Positions 1-6,914 of a stretch of 9,408 nt of DNA are shown here, in pieces. Position 1 is the stretch's first letter. Each line of letters starts with the position of its first letter. A model generated the notes under the pieces. That model was given only the letters and a program-made list of their open reading frames with translations, made no database searches and had not been told where the DNA came from. This DNA comes from Thermotoga sp. (GTDB taxonomy: Bacteria > Thermotogota > Thermotogae > B21-G9). A program made the translations under genes and the position numbers. The stretch is from contig QNAU01000038.1 in the NCBI GenBank assembly GCA_003641545.1, positions 1 through 9,408 of the forward strand, in the 5' to 3' direction.

Positions 1-60
1 CCTCGCCAGTCTTCTGAGTTCCTTCAGCTTCATCTTCTCATAATCTGTGGTCGTTATCAA
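1..60 (-). CDS. Start of a truncated gene, possibly transcription termination factor Rho
   Basis: Only the first 20 codons are inside the window. The start is a TTG at 58-60, preceded by the near-perfect ribosome binding site AGGAGGTG (minus strand, 66-73) with 5 nt spacing. The TTG overlaps the stop of the phosphoesterase gene by 2 nt, so translation is probably coupled. The visible N-terminus has Thr residues followed by the basic helix KMKLKELRRLAR. Such a helix is typical of the Rho N-terminal (SAP-like) domain, whose pattern is LKELRxLAxELGI, but it is also seen in other SAP or helical domains. That the gene exists is well supported by start, binding site and frame; the Rho identity is only a suggestion because the diagnostic Rho regions lie outside the window. 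Confidence 0.6.
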   Translation of the reverse strand, partial: MITTTDYEKMKLKELRRLAR

Positions 61-614
61 ATCTTCACCTCCTCGCTGATATCACCTTCCAAAGAGAGTA
101 TCACAACCTTCCTTCCTTCGGTGTCGAGTATGGCGAAGGAAGGAGGATCCCCTCCCTTTGGAAGGGATGGACTTCCCGGATTCACGATGAGCAAATTTCC
201 CACTTTCTCGACTCTGAGCACGTGGGTGTGGCCATGGAATAGAATATCCACTCCTTCTTCTCGGGATATCTCCACCGCTTCATCGACTTTCGGGTCATGA
301 CCGTGGGTTAAAAACAATTTTAACCCATCCAATTCCTCAACAACGAATCTTCCAGGTTTCTCGATCCCCAGCACATCGTAGTCTATCTCCGCATCACAAT
401 TTCCCCTCACAAATCGCATCTCGATTTCAGAACTTGAGATTCTCTCCGCAAGGTTCTTCGGATCATAACAATCCGGAATGGGATTCCTGGGTCCGTGATA
501 GAGAACATCTCCAAGATGGTATATCCTCTCACAACCACCCTTTTTCATCAGTTTAAAGGCTTTTTCCCACCCACACAAGGACCCGTGAGTATCGCTTATT
601 ATTCCAACTATCAC
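57..614 (-). CDS. YfcE/MJ0936-type metallophosphoesterase
   Basis: Predicted calcineurin-like phosphodiesterase of the small YfcE family, about 185 residues, the usual size. Metal-binding blocks appear in the expected order: GIISDTHG near the N-terminus, HLGDVLYHG, VRGNCDAE, LTHGHD, and FHGHTHV, followed by the typical LLIVNPGSPSLPK strand. Family members hydrolyse phosphodiesters such as bis-pNPP with a dinuclear metal centre (often Mn2+); the physiological substrate is usually unknown. I place the start at the GTG at 612-614. It overlaps the thiN stop as GTGA and has GAAGGTGA 4 nt upstream, giving an N-terminus of (M)IVGIISDTHG as in relatives. The ATG at 629 has no visible binding site and would add five residues. 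The gene is cytosolic and probably co-translated with thiN. Confidence 0.9.
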   Translation of the reverse strand: MIVGIISDTHGSLCGWEKAFKLMKKGGCERIYHLGDVLYHGPRNPIPDCYDPKNLAERISSSEIEMRFVRGNCDAEIDYDVLGIEKPGRFVVEELDGLKLFLTHGHDPKVDEAVEISREEGVDILFHGHTHVLRVEKVGNLLIVNPGSPSLPKGGDPPSFAILDTEGRKVVILSLEGDISEEVKI

Positions 615-1264
615 ACTCTCACCTTCCATCTGAAGACGAGTATTGACCCTTCCCCAACGACTATTTTCACGCTATCCTCCACCGTTTCATTGCTCACACC
701 CACAGTTTTTCCAAAGGGAAATTTGAAATTCTTTACAGGATACAGAAAACCCTCCAAGTCAACCTTCCTTGCCTCTTCGAAGATCGGTAGAATGGACCAA
801 GTTTCTCCCTTTCTCACACTCATTACGAAGATCTCATTTCTGAGAAGAAAGATATCTAAATCCTTCTCCACGATTCTTGATTTTATACCTTTCAACTTCA
901 GTTTGTAAAGAATTTGAAAGACCGCGAATGTGTGATCCATCCTGTCACCCACGACACCGCTGAAGGTTATGTCATCTACGTTCATGTTCAAAAGAAGATC
1001 CACCGCAAGCTCCGTGTCCGTTTTATCCTTCTCTCTTGGATATCTCAAAATTTCAACACCGTTTTTCTCGAAGAAGGAGAGAACACTCGGATCGACAGAA
1101 TCCATATCTCCAACGATGTAATCCGGTTTCACGTTGGCTCTCTTCAGGAAATTGGCACCACCATCGACGCCTATCACCATATCGAAATCTCTCGAAAGAA
1201 TTCTGAGGAATTCTTCGTTGTTCACCCCACCGTTCGCAACGAGAAGAGCTTTCAGATTGTTCAA
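611..1264 (-). CDS. thiN: Thiamine pyrophosphokinase
   Basis: Transfers pyrophosphate from ATP to thiamine to give thiamine diphosphate, the final step of thiamine salvage, in the cytosol. The 217-residue length is normal for bacterial ThiN. Family motifs: GVDGGANFL (residues 32-40), VGDMDS (51-56), EKDKTDTELA (77-86), and GDRMDH (105-110). GDRMDH corresponds to the usual GGRxDH, with Asp replacing the second Gly. Near the C-terminus is GKTVGVSNE, matching the GLSNE block that closes the thiamine site. The start is a TTG at 1262-1264 that overlaps the rpoN stop as TTGA, with AGGAGA a short distance upstream, so translation is probably coupled to rpoN. Its 3' end overlaps the next gene by GTGA. 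No TPP riboswitch is visible in front of it, as expected for an internal operon gene. Confidence 0.93.
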   Translation of the reverse strand: MNNLKALLVANGGVNNEEFLRILSRDFDMVIGVDGGANFLKRANVKPDYIVGDMDSVDPSVLSFFEKNGVEILRYPREKDKTDTELAVDLLLNMNVDDITFSGVVGDRMDHTFAVFQILYKLKLKGIKSRIVEKDLDIFLLRNEIFVMSVRKGETWSILPIFEEARKVDLEGFLYPVKNFKFPFGKTVGVSNETVEDSVKIVVGEGSILVFRWKVRV

Positions 1265-2436
1265 ACTCTTTCTCTCCTTCTTATCCCCAATTTCAACCTG
1301 TATTTCGTCACCGTTCTTCTCGATATGTATATGCCTCTTCTCTCCAATTCCTTTCTTATCACGTTGTCGCTCACCTTACCGTTCGCTGAAAGGATATCCC
1401 TTATCTCCTTCTCCAGTTCGTATGTAGAAAGATCCCGATTTTTCCCAACGACTCTTCTGAACAGATCCCTCAATTTGAATGTTCCAACCGGAGTATGAAT
1501 GTATTTCCCACTCACCGCCCTGCTGACAGTTGATACATTCAATCTTAGTATCTCCGCAGTTTCCGTCAGAGTCAACGGTTTCAGTTCACCCATCCCCAAG
1601 AGAAATTCCCGTTGTCTTTCGAGAAGAAGACAACCTATCCTATAAAGTAGTTCCTTCCTCTTCCCAAGGAAAGTCAAGATCAGCTTGGCTCTTGAGTATT
1701 CCTTCGGTTTCCAGTTGTCAGATTTTACAAATTTCTCGAGTTCCTCATTCATCCTCAACCTCAGCATTTCCCTCAACTCGACCTTCATCGATCCGTCTTT
1801 CTTTTCTATCAATATTTCGGGAATGATCGGTACGATCGGCTCATCACTTTCAAATCCCCACGATGGATATGGGGGAATACCTCGCAATTTCGATTTGACG
1901 GTTTCGGGGATCTTCCTCTTGGAACTCACACAATTCAAAACGGTCTCCAATTCCCGAGAGTTCAGAAAATTCCTCAGATAATCCAACAAATTTCTCGAAC
2001 CGCATCCGAGTGGTTCGAATTTTCCCTTGAGAACCCTTAGGTTCTTCTCAACAATCTCAGCGGGAATCTCGAGATCTTCCGCGAGTTCCTCAACATCATG
2101 AGGTAGAAAACCCTTTTCATCCAAGTTGTCTATGATGAAAGATATCACCAAATGATCCTCATCATCCAAGTTCATGAAATCGAGTTGTTCATGTAGAAAT
2201 CTTCTAAGGGTTTTTGGAAATGGTCGAACGTATCTCTCGGGATCGATATCCACACTTTCCACGTTCAATTCTTTTTCGAATTCGAGGAAAGGATTCTCCG
2301 CCACTTCTCGCTTCACAAATTCGAAAAGATCCAGAATAGGTTTTTGGAGTATCTCCAAACCGAGTTTCACATTTTGATTCAACTTCAGTCCCAGCTTCAG
2401 TGTGGATTCTTGTTTCAGTTCGTAATCTATCCCCAT
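1261..2436 (-). CDS. rpoN: RNA polymerase sigma-54 factor
   Basis: Sigma-54 directs RNA polymerase to -24/-12 promoters and needs AAA+ enhancer-binding proteins for open complex formation. All regions are recognisable. Region I is the N-terminal Leu/Gln-containing helix (GLKLNQNVKLGLEILQKP). The core-binding domain contains NLDEKGFL and EPLGCGSRNLLDYL, and the VPIIPEILIEKKDG block follows. The HTH is LTLTETAEILRLNVSTVSRA followed by KYIHTPVGTFKLRDLF. The C-terminal RpoN box is SRRTVTKYR. At about 391 residues it is shorter than the roughly 477 of E. coli because the acidic region II is minimal, which is common outside Proteobacteria. I prefer the ATG at 2434-2436, which starts 4 nt after the HIT stop and has GGGAGG about 14 nt upstream. 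A GTG at 2469 would add 11 residues but lacks a binding site. No enhancer-binding protein is in the window. Confidence 0.95.
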   Translation of the reverse strand: MGIDYELKQESTLKLGLKLNQNVKLGLEILQKPILDLFEFVKREVAENPFLEFEKELNVESVDIDPERYVRPFPKTLRRFLHEQLDFMNLDDEDHLVISFIIDNLDEKGFLPHDVEELAEDLEIPAEIVEKNLRVLKGKFEPLGCGSRNLLDYLRNFLNSRELETVLNCVSSKRKIPETVKSKLRGIPPYPSWGFESDEPIVPIIPEILIEKKDGSMKVELREMLRLRMNEELEKFVKSDNWKPKEYSRAKLILTFLGKRKELLYRIGCLLLERQREFLLGMGELKPLTLTETAEILRLNVSTVSRAVSGKYIHTPVGTFKLRDLFRRVVGKNRDLSTYELEKEIRDILSANGKVSDNVIRKELERRGIYISRRTVTKYRLKLGIRRRERV

Positions 2437-2440
2437 CCTC

Positions 2441-2779
2441 TCATCCCAATCCTCCCAATTTTCTACCACCTATTATGTGAAAATGGATGTGATCTATCTC
2501 CTGACCCGATTCTCTGCCGTTGTTGTTCACCAATCTGAAGGAATCCAATCCCTCCAGCTCTGCCACCTTTTTCACCACTTCAAACAGCCTCGAGAATTTT
2601 TTCACATCTTCATCATCCATATTCAAGATGGTTGGAACATGTTTTTTGTATATCACAAGATCGTGAACGGGAGCAACGGGTTTTATATCCCTTATCACGA
2701 TGAAATCCTCATCCTCGTAAACTTTATCCGATTTTACCTCCCCGGAGATTATTTTACAGAAGACGCACTCCCTCCCCAT
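2441..2779 (-). CDS. HIT-family (HINT-like) nucleotide hydrolase
   Basis: Small histidine-triad protein of the HINT/PKCI branch, 112 residues. HINT enzymes hydrolyse nucleoside phosphoramidates and adenylated amines such as AMP-lysine; the in vivo substrate in bacteria is mostly unclear. The N-terminal CVFCKIISGE has the Cys-x-x-Cys pair (C5, C8) seen in zinc-binding members, followed by VHDLVIYKKHVP and LVNNNGRESGQ. The triad itself is H97-I-H99-F-H101-I-I, with H99 the expected nucleophile, followed by GGRKLG. The start at ATG 2777-2779 is well supported by AGGAGGTG (2786-2793, 6 nt away), which overlaps the cysteine desulfurase stop. An upstream GTG at 2788 lies inside that binding site and is rejected. 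The gap to the desulfurase gene is 13 nt. Confidence 0.93.
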   Translation of the reverse strand: MGRECVFCKIISGEVKSDKVYEDEDFIVIRDIKPVAPVHDLVIYKKHVPTILNMDDEDVKKFSRLFEVVKKVAELEGLDSFRLVNNNGRESGQEIDHIHFHIIGGRKLGGLG

Positions 2780-2792
2780 TGAAAACACCTCC

Positions 2793-3926
2793 TCAGTTCC
2801 TTAGCAGATTCAAGGCTCTGTTGAATCTGTCCAAAGCGTTATCTATCTCATCTTCCGCCGTATATCTGGACAGACTCAACCTAACGGAACCAAGTATCGT
2901 TTCATCATCGAATCCCATCGCCTTCAGAACGTGGCTTTTCTTCCTTCCGGAACATGCCGATCCCGTCGAGAAGAAAACACCCATCTCCGACATGAGATTC
3001 ATCAATATTCCCGCATTCAATCCTTTGAATGAAACGGAAAGAGTGTTAACGACAGAATTCTCGATCGGTGTTATCAAAAGGAGATCATCGTAAAGTTCCT
3101 TCAAACCATTCAGAAGTTTCGTCCTGAGATTTTCCATCCTTTCGTGATCCTCATCCATCTGGGAAGCCACGAGTTCCAAGGCAACTGCCGTTCCCACTAT
3201 TCCGGGAACATTCTGAGTTCCCGATCTGAGATTCTTCTCCTGTCCTCCACCCGTCATGAAAGTCTCGATCACGACACCTCTTCTCTTGAACAAGACCCCC
3301 ATTCCCTTTGGACCATGGAATTTGTGCGCACTGAAGCTGAAAAGATCCACATCCAGTTTTCCCAGATCCACATGCAGTTTTCCGATGGACTGAGCGCCAT
3401 CTATGTGGATCAACGCTTTCGTTCTCTCGCGAATGATCCTCACCGCCTCCTCTATCGGTTCCACCGTTCCAACCTCGTTGTTGACATGCATCAACGAAAC
3501 AAGTATGACATCATCATCGAGGTTTTTCTCAAGCGCGTTGAGATCGAACACGCATCTCTCATCTACCGGTATCCCCACCACCGTGAACCCAAATTTCGAC
3601 AGTGATCTCACCGTTTCCAGAACCGCTTTATGTTCAACATTCGATATTATTATCTTTCCACCTTTTTCCAAGTTCCTGAAAACAACCCCCCTGATGGCTA
3701 TGTTTATAGATTCCGTGGCACATGATGTGAAAAATATCTCGTCGCTTTTAGTGTTTAGGATCTTTGCCACTTTGGTTCTGGCTTTTTCAATGGCTTCCCA
3801 CGATTTCATACCGAATCCATGTGGAGAATTCGGATTGCCGTAGAACTCCAATTGATACTTTCTCACCTCTTGAAAAACCTCATCCGCCATCCTCGTCGTT
3901 GAATTGTTATCCAAGTAAGCCACCAT
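2793..3926 (-). CDS. Cysteine desulfurase (NifS/IscS family)
   Basis: PLP enzyme converting cysteine to alanine and an enzyme-bound persulfide used for Fe-S clusters, thiolated tRNA or thiamine sulfur. About 377 residues, normal length. Visible: YLDNNSTT at the N-terminus, CATESINIAIRG, NVEHK with PLP-stacking His99, NNEVGT, HIDGAQS (Asp176, Gln179), SAHKFHGPKG with PLP-binding Lys202, the RSGTQN block, and the catalytic Cys325 in GSACSGRKKSHVL. The segment between GSAC and SHVL has five residues, where typical NifS sequences have about seven, so the mobile Cys loop looks slightly shortened. Start: ATG 3924-3926, or an in-frame TTG at 3930-3932 that sits 5 nt from AAGGTGA (3938-3944); they differ by two residues. 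A TTG at 3953 would overlap nadK by 16 nt and has no good binding site. No IscU or NifU follows, so the sulfur acceptor is unknown. Confidence 0.94.
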   Translation of the reverse strand: MVAYLDNNSTTRMADEVFQEVRKYQLEFYGNPNSPHGFGMKSWEAIEKARTKVAKILNTKSDEIFFTSCATESINIAIRGVVFRNLEKGGKIIISNVEHKAVLETVRSLSKFGFTVVGIPVDERCVFDLNALEKNLDDDVILVSLMHVNNEVGTVEPIEEAVRIIRERTKALIHIDGAQSIGKLHVDLGKLDVDLFSFSAHKFHGPKGMGVLFKRRGVVIETFMTGGGQEKNLRSGTQNVPGIVGTAVALELVASQMDEDHERMENLRTKLLNGLKELYDDLLLITPIENSVVNTLSVSFKGLNAGILMNLMSEMGVFFSTGSACSGRKKSHVLKAMGFDDETILGSVRLSLSRYTAEDEIDNALDRFNRALNLLRN

Positions 3927-3937
3927 TTCCAAATCTT

Positions 3938-4744
3938 TCACCTTCTTCCCCAACCGAGTTTTTCCACCAACAGTTCACAGTAGTCTTTGTCCTCGAGAAC
4001 CAAAAGTTTGGCTTTATCTCTCGTTATCTTTATAAAAAGTATATCACCACTTTTCATACTTCCAACGTGTAAACCATCGATCAGGATTTCGGCATCATCC
4101 TCATCGAGAAGCGAGATTTCTATGTTACTTCTTTCAAATCCGATCACGATTGGTCTCGCACTCATGATGTGCGGAGCTATAAAGCTCAATTCGAATGCCT
4201 CAACGGATGGATGAAGTATCGCACCTCCGTTGGATAGATTGTAGGCAGTGGATCCTATGGGAGTGCACACCGTCACCCCATCCGCGGGTATGATTCCCAG
4301 ATCCTTTCCATTTATCTTGACTGATATCTCGAGTATCCCAGATGTCCTCCTTTTGAACACCACCAAATCGTTCAATCCCTTGAACTTTCTCCCCTTGAAT
4401 TCCACTTCAAAAACGGGGAGTTCCATCGTCTTGTATCTACGTTTCACCATTGTATCGAGGAGTTTCCTCATGTCCTCCGGATGATGTGGTGTGAGAAAAC
4501 CGAGTTTTCCGAAATTCACGCCGAGAACCGGTATTCTCACATCCATGATTCTGTGGAAGGCTTTCAACACAGTTCCATCCCCACCAAGTGCTATGAGTAG
4601 ATCCAAGTTTTCCTCCACATCCTCGACATCCTCATTTATCTCCCTTATGAAGGATACCTCCACTTTCGAAGCGACATCCGACAATATCTTCTCGAGTTTC
4701 TCAGCTTCGATTTTGTGTCTGTTGAAATATATCCCAACCTTCAT
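3938..4744 (-). CDS. nadK: NAD kinase
   Basis: Phosphorylates NAD to NADP with ATP or polyphosphate in the cytosol; the sole route to NADP in most bacteria. The 268-residue protein has the diagnostic ALGGDGT block (residues 52-58, with catalytic Asp56), NFGKLGFLT (77-85), a NDLVV block (125-129) in place of the usual NEV-type motif, and the long glycine-rich signature around residues 155-174 (DGVTVCTPIGSTAYNLSNGG). It is followed by HPSVEAF and PHIMSARPIVI. The start ATG at 4742-4744 has AGAGGTGA 4 nt upstream. The gap to the AAA ATPase gene before it is 10 nt, so it should be co-transcribed with the ESCRT-like block. The stop overlaps the binding site of the desulfurase gene. Confidence 0.96.
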   Translation of the reverse strand: MKVGIYFNRHKIEAEKLEKILSDVASKVEVSFIREINEDVEDVEENLDLLIALGGDGTVLKAFHRIMDVRIPVLGVNFGKLGFLTPHHPEDMRKLLDTMVKRRYKTMELPVFEVEFKGRKFKGLNDLVVFKRRTSGILEISVKINGKDLGIIPADGVTVCTPIGSTAYNLSNGGAILHPSVEAFELSFIAPHIMSARPIVIGFERSNIEISLLDEDDAEILIDGLHVGSMKSGDILFIKITRDKAKLLVLEDKDYCELLVEKLGWGRR

Positions 4745-4754
4745 CGGATCACCT

Positions 4755-5888
4755 CTAAGTGAAATTGCGAACCTTTGTTTTGGAAAACTCCTCGTATCTC
4801 TTCATCGTATCCTCATCGACGGACGGTTTTATCTTTTCGAAGGCTCGTATAAAATCAGACATGTTTATCGGTCTTTCCTTGCCCTCAATCACCGCTTCGA
4901 AGAACGGTATGGATTTCGCCTCCTCACATACACTTTTTATATCCGCACCGGTGTAACCTTTGGACATTTTGACCAACTCATCGAAATTGATACTTTCATC
5001 CAGTGGTAGATCCTTCAAAAACATTTCGAACATCCTTCTTCTCGCCCTCTCATCCGGTAAACCAACGTATATCATGACATCGAACCTTCCCGGTCTCAAA
5101 ACCGCCGGATCGAGTTTCCACGGTATGTTCGTTGCACCGATGAAGAGAACTTTACCTTTTCCCTTCCTCATACCATCGAGTTCGGCAAGTATCTGTGCAA
5201 CTACTCTGTTCATCGGCGAACTGTCCACAATATCACGCGATGGAACTAAGGATTCCACCTCGTCTATGAAAACCACGGACAGATCGTAGGATCTGGCTTT
5301 TTCGAACAACTCCGCTATTCTCTTCTCAGCTTCTCCAAACCATTTACTCAGCACATCCGAAGGGGAGATGGAGAAGAAAGGGGCATTCACCTCCCCCGCG
5401 GTTGCCTTGGCGAGCATCGTTTTTCCCGTTCCCGGGGGTCCATACAAAAGTATTCCACCACCCACGGTCTTTCGATACTTTTTCGCTTTCTCGGGATATT
5501 TCAACGGTAGAACACTCCTCAACATTATCTCCCTCTTGGCATCTTCGAGTCCCGCTATGTCATCAAAACTAATGTTAGGTCTCTCAAAAGATACTTGATC
5601 TTCAACGCTTCTCATTTCACACCTGTTCTCCTCAAACTTCAATTCCACCTTTGTTTTCGCATTCTCTCCCATCCTCAACGAATCGGCGATCTTCACGATC
5701 CTCTCCGCCATCCTGTATCTTTTTTCCTTCCTTTCCCCTCTGCTCATCTGTGCCAGTTTCAACAGGATCGATGCAGATCTGTAAAGATGATACTTAGCCA
5801 TCTTCACATTTCCATCATCCATGGCTTTCAAGGCTTTTTCCATACTGCTTCTGTATTCCTCGTAGAATACCAGTTCTTCCTTTTTCAT
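4755..5888 (-). CDS. Vps4/CdvC-like AAA ATPase with N-terminal MIT-like domain
   Basis: Predicted disassembly ATPase for ESCRT-III-like filaments, 377 residues. Residues 3-72 form three predicted helices (about 3-23, 27-49, 52-72) with an MIT-like pattern: ALKAMDDGN, then AKYHLYRSASILL, then RYRMAERIVKIADSL. After a linker comes one type-I AAA module: FDDIAGLEDAK (108-118), Walker A GPPGTGKT (150-157), pore loop 1 DVLSKWFGEAEKR with Trp183, Walker B VVFIDEVESL (205-214), sensor 1 GATN (251-254), and arginine-finger region VLRPGRFD. GYTGADI (311-317) and a KPSVDEDTMKRYEEF segment (354-368), like the Vps4 C-terminal helix, follow. Trp in pore loop 1 is Vps4-like; katanin, spastin and FtsH have Tyr or Phe there. 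The start overlaps the upstream gene as ATGA. It lacks the FtsH protease and the second AAA module of Cdc48. AAA identity is certain; the Vps4 assignment is a strong inference from motifs and neighbour. Confidence 0.9.
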   Translation of the reverse strand: MKKEELVFYEEYRSSMEKALKAMDDGNVKMAKYHLYRSASILLKLAQMSRGERKEKRYRMAERIVKIADSLRMGENAKTKVELKFEENRCEMRSVEDQVSFERPNISFDDIAGLEDAKREIMLRSVLPLKYPEKAKKYRKTVGGGILLYGPPGTGKTMLAKATAGEVNAPFFSISPSDVLSKWFGEAEKRIAELFEKARSYDLSVVFIDEVESLVPSRDIVDSSPMNRVVAQILAELDGMRKGKGKVLFIGATNIPWKLDPAVLRPGRFDVMIYVGLPDERARRRMFEMFLKDLPLDESINFDELVKMSKGYTGADIKSVCEEAKSIPFFEAVIEGKERPINMSDFIRAFEKIKPSVDEDTMKRYEEFSKTKVRNFT

Positions 5889-6478
5889 TCTTTTCCCGCT
5901 TCTCTCATCTTGTCCAGAACTTTGTTCAATTCTTCCTCAAGTTTTTCATCTATATCCGATTCAGATTCCTCAGTTTTTCCGGATAGAATGCCCATCTTCT
6001 CGAGATTCAATCCCTCTCCTTCAACTTGTGTCTCGAGAGCGTTCTCTATCGTTTCCATGCTAAGTTCTATCCTTTCTTCCATCTCCTCAGTCATGTTTAT
6101 TATCCTCATCATGGATGTACTCAAATCGGCGAGTTCTTTGCTTCCAAGAACACTCTCGAGTTCCTTCACAATTCCCTGAGTTGCGGTCGCGAAATCCTTG
6201 AACAATCCCACTTCCGTTCTACTCAGCTCGAGTTGATCGAGAATGAAAGAAAGTCTCTGAAGCCTCTTCCTGAGGTTGTCTATCCTGAGATAACCCTCGG
6301 CGAATCTCTTAGCCATGTATGTATCACCGTTTTCGAGAGCTTGGGAACCTTTCTTGAAATATTCATTCCTCAACTTCGTGTATCTGTTCATCGCTACGTT
6401 TAGATGTCTCTTCAACTGGGATATTTTCAACTTCATCTCCAACTTTTTCCTCTCTTCTTTCCTTCTCCTCGAGAACAT
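5885..6478 (-). CDS. ESCRT-III-like (Snf7/CHMP/CdvB-type) filament protein
   Basis: 197 residues, almost entirely helical, with no catalytic motif. The layout matches ESCRT-III subunits. A basic N-terminus (MFSRRRKEERKK) leads into a long helix (about 7-48). A turn carrying NGDTYMAKRFAEGYLR (50-65) resembles the small-residue and basic start of ESCRT-III helix 2, which runs to about 105. Shorter helices follow (106-149, acidic from 131), then a Gly/Glu/Ser linker (150-175) and a terminal helix. Within that helix, EEELNKVLDKMR (181-192) fits the MIM1 pattern (acidic-x-x-L-x-x-R-L-x-x-L-K/R) with Val at the Arg position and Met for the last Leu. MIM1 is the helix that Vps4 MIT domains bind. The start ATG has GGGAGG 8 nt upstream (6487-6492). 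It overlaps the preceding gene by 116 nt and the ATPase by ATGA. A PspA/Vipp1-type protein is less likely. Family call is by eye. Confidence 0.78.
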   Translation of the reverse strand: MFSRRRKEERKKLEMKLKISQLKRHLNVAMNRYTKLRNEYFKKGSQALENGDTYMAKRFAEGYLRIDNLRKRLQRLSFILDQLELSRTEVGLFKDFATATQGIVKELESVLGSKELADLSTSMMRIINMTEEMEERIELSMETIENALETQVEGEGLNLEKMGILSGKTEESESDIDEKLEEELNKVLDKMREAGKE

Positions 6479-6914
6479 TCTTCCCGCCTCCCAAGTGAAC
6501 GATCAACATGTCCAATATCTCATCCACTTCTTCACTCTCCAACTTGAATCTACCGATCTCTTTTTTCATCTCATCTTCAACCTCGTCCAGTTTTAAATTT
6601 CCCTTCAGATAATCGAATTTCTTCAGAAATTCATTCTCCTCGTTGAGAAGATTCAACAACATGAGAGCTTTCATCCTCTTGAAGAGCTCCTTCAAACTTT
6701 CGAATATCATCTTCAACTCCATCTTCAAATTTTCCAGCTTAGATTGTATGGCTTCTCTTTCGAGATCATATGTGGTTTCCTTTTCCTTGAGGATCTCCTT
6801 TATCTTTTTCTTCAAATCTTCATACCTTCTTTCCAACTTCTTGATCTCGTATTCAATCTCCGCCATTTCTTTCTCGGTATCCTTCAAATTCCTCAATCTC
6901 CCAAAGAATTTCAT
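6363..6914 (-). CDS. Coiled-coil protein, possible second ESCRT-III-like subunit
   Basis: 183 residues, highly charged and helical; not a family I recognise with certainty. It begins with MKFFGRLR, a short hydrophobic and basic stretch that could bind membrane as ESCRT-III N-termini do. Two long helices follow (about 12-47 and 49-90), joined without a clear Pro/Gly break, then shorter helices. The stretch LDEVEDEMKKEIGRFKLES (from about 109) resembles the helix 3-4 region of Snf7/CHMP4 proteins (pattern I-D-x-V-x-x-x-M). SEEVDEILDMLIVHLG ends the folded part. The last 40 or so residues are an acidic tail encoded entirely inside the overlap with the next gene. It overlaps the preceding gene by ATGA. 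An ESCRT-III relationship is plausible from position and layout but weaker than for the 197-residue neighbour; a generic coiled-coil partner is the alternative. Confidence 0.72.
   Translation of the reverse strand: MKFFGRLRNLKDTEKEMAEIEYEIKKLERRYEDLKKKIKEILKEKETTYDLEREAIQSKLENLKMELKMIFESLKELFKRMKALMLLNLLNEENEFLKKFDYLKGNLKLDEVEDEMKKEIGRFKLESEEVDEILDMLIVHLGGGKNVLEEKERREEKVGDEVENIPVEETSKRSDEQIHEVEE

Noticed and set aside
4755..5888. FtsH or proteasome-activating ATPase
   Set aside because: No transmembrane segments, no HEXXH protease domain, no OB or coiled-coil N-terminal domain of a proteasomal ATPase, and Trp rather than an F-V-G type pore loop.
5885..6478. PspA/Vipp1 instead of CHMP/CdvB-type protein
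   Set aside because: The amphipathic PspA N-terminal helix pattern is not seen. The C-terminal linker plus MIM1-like helix and the adjacent MIT-AAA gene fit the Vps4-dependent type better. Not excluded without structure prediction.
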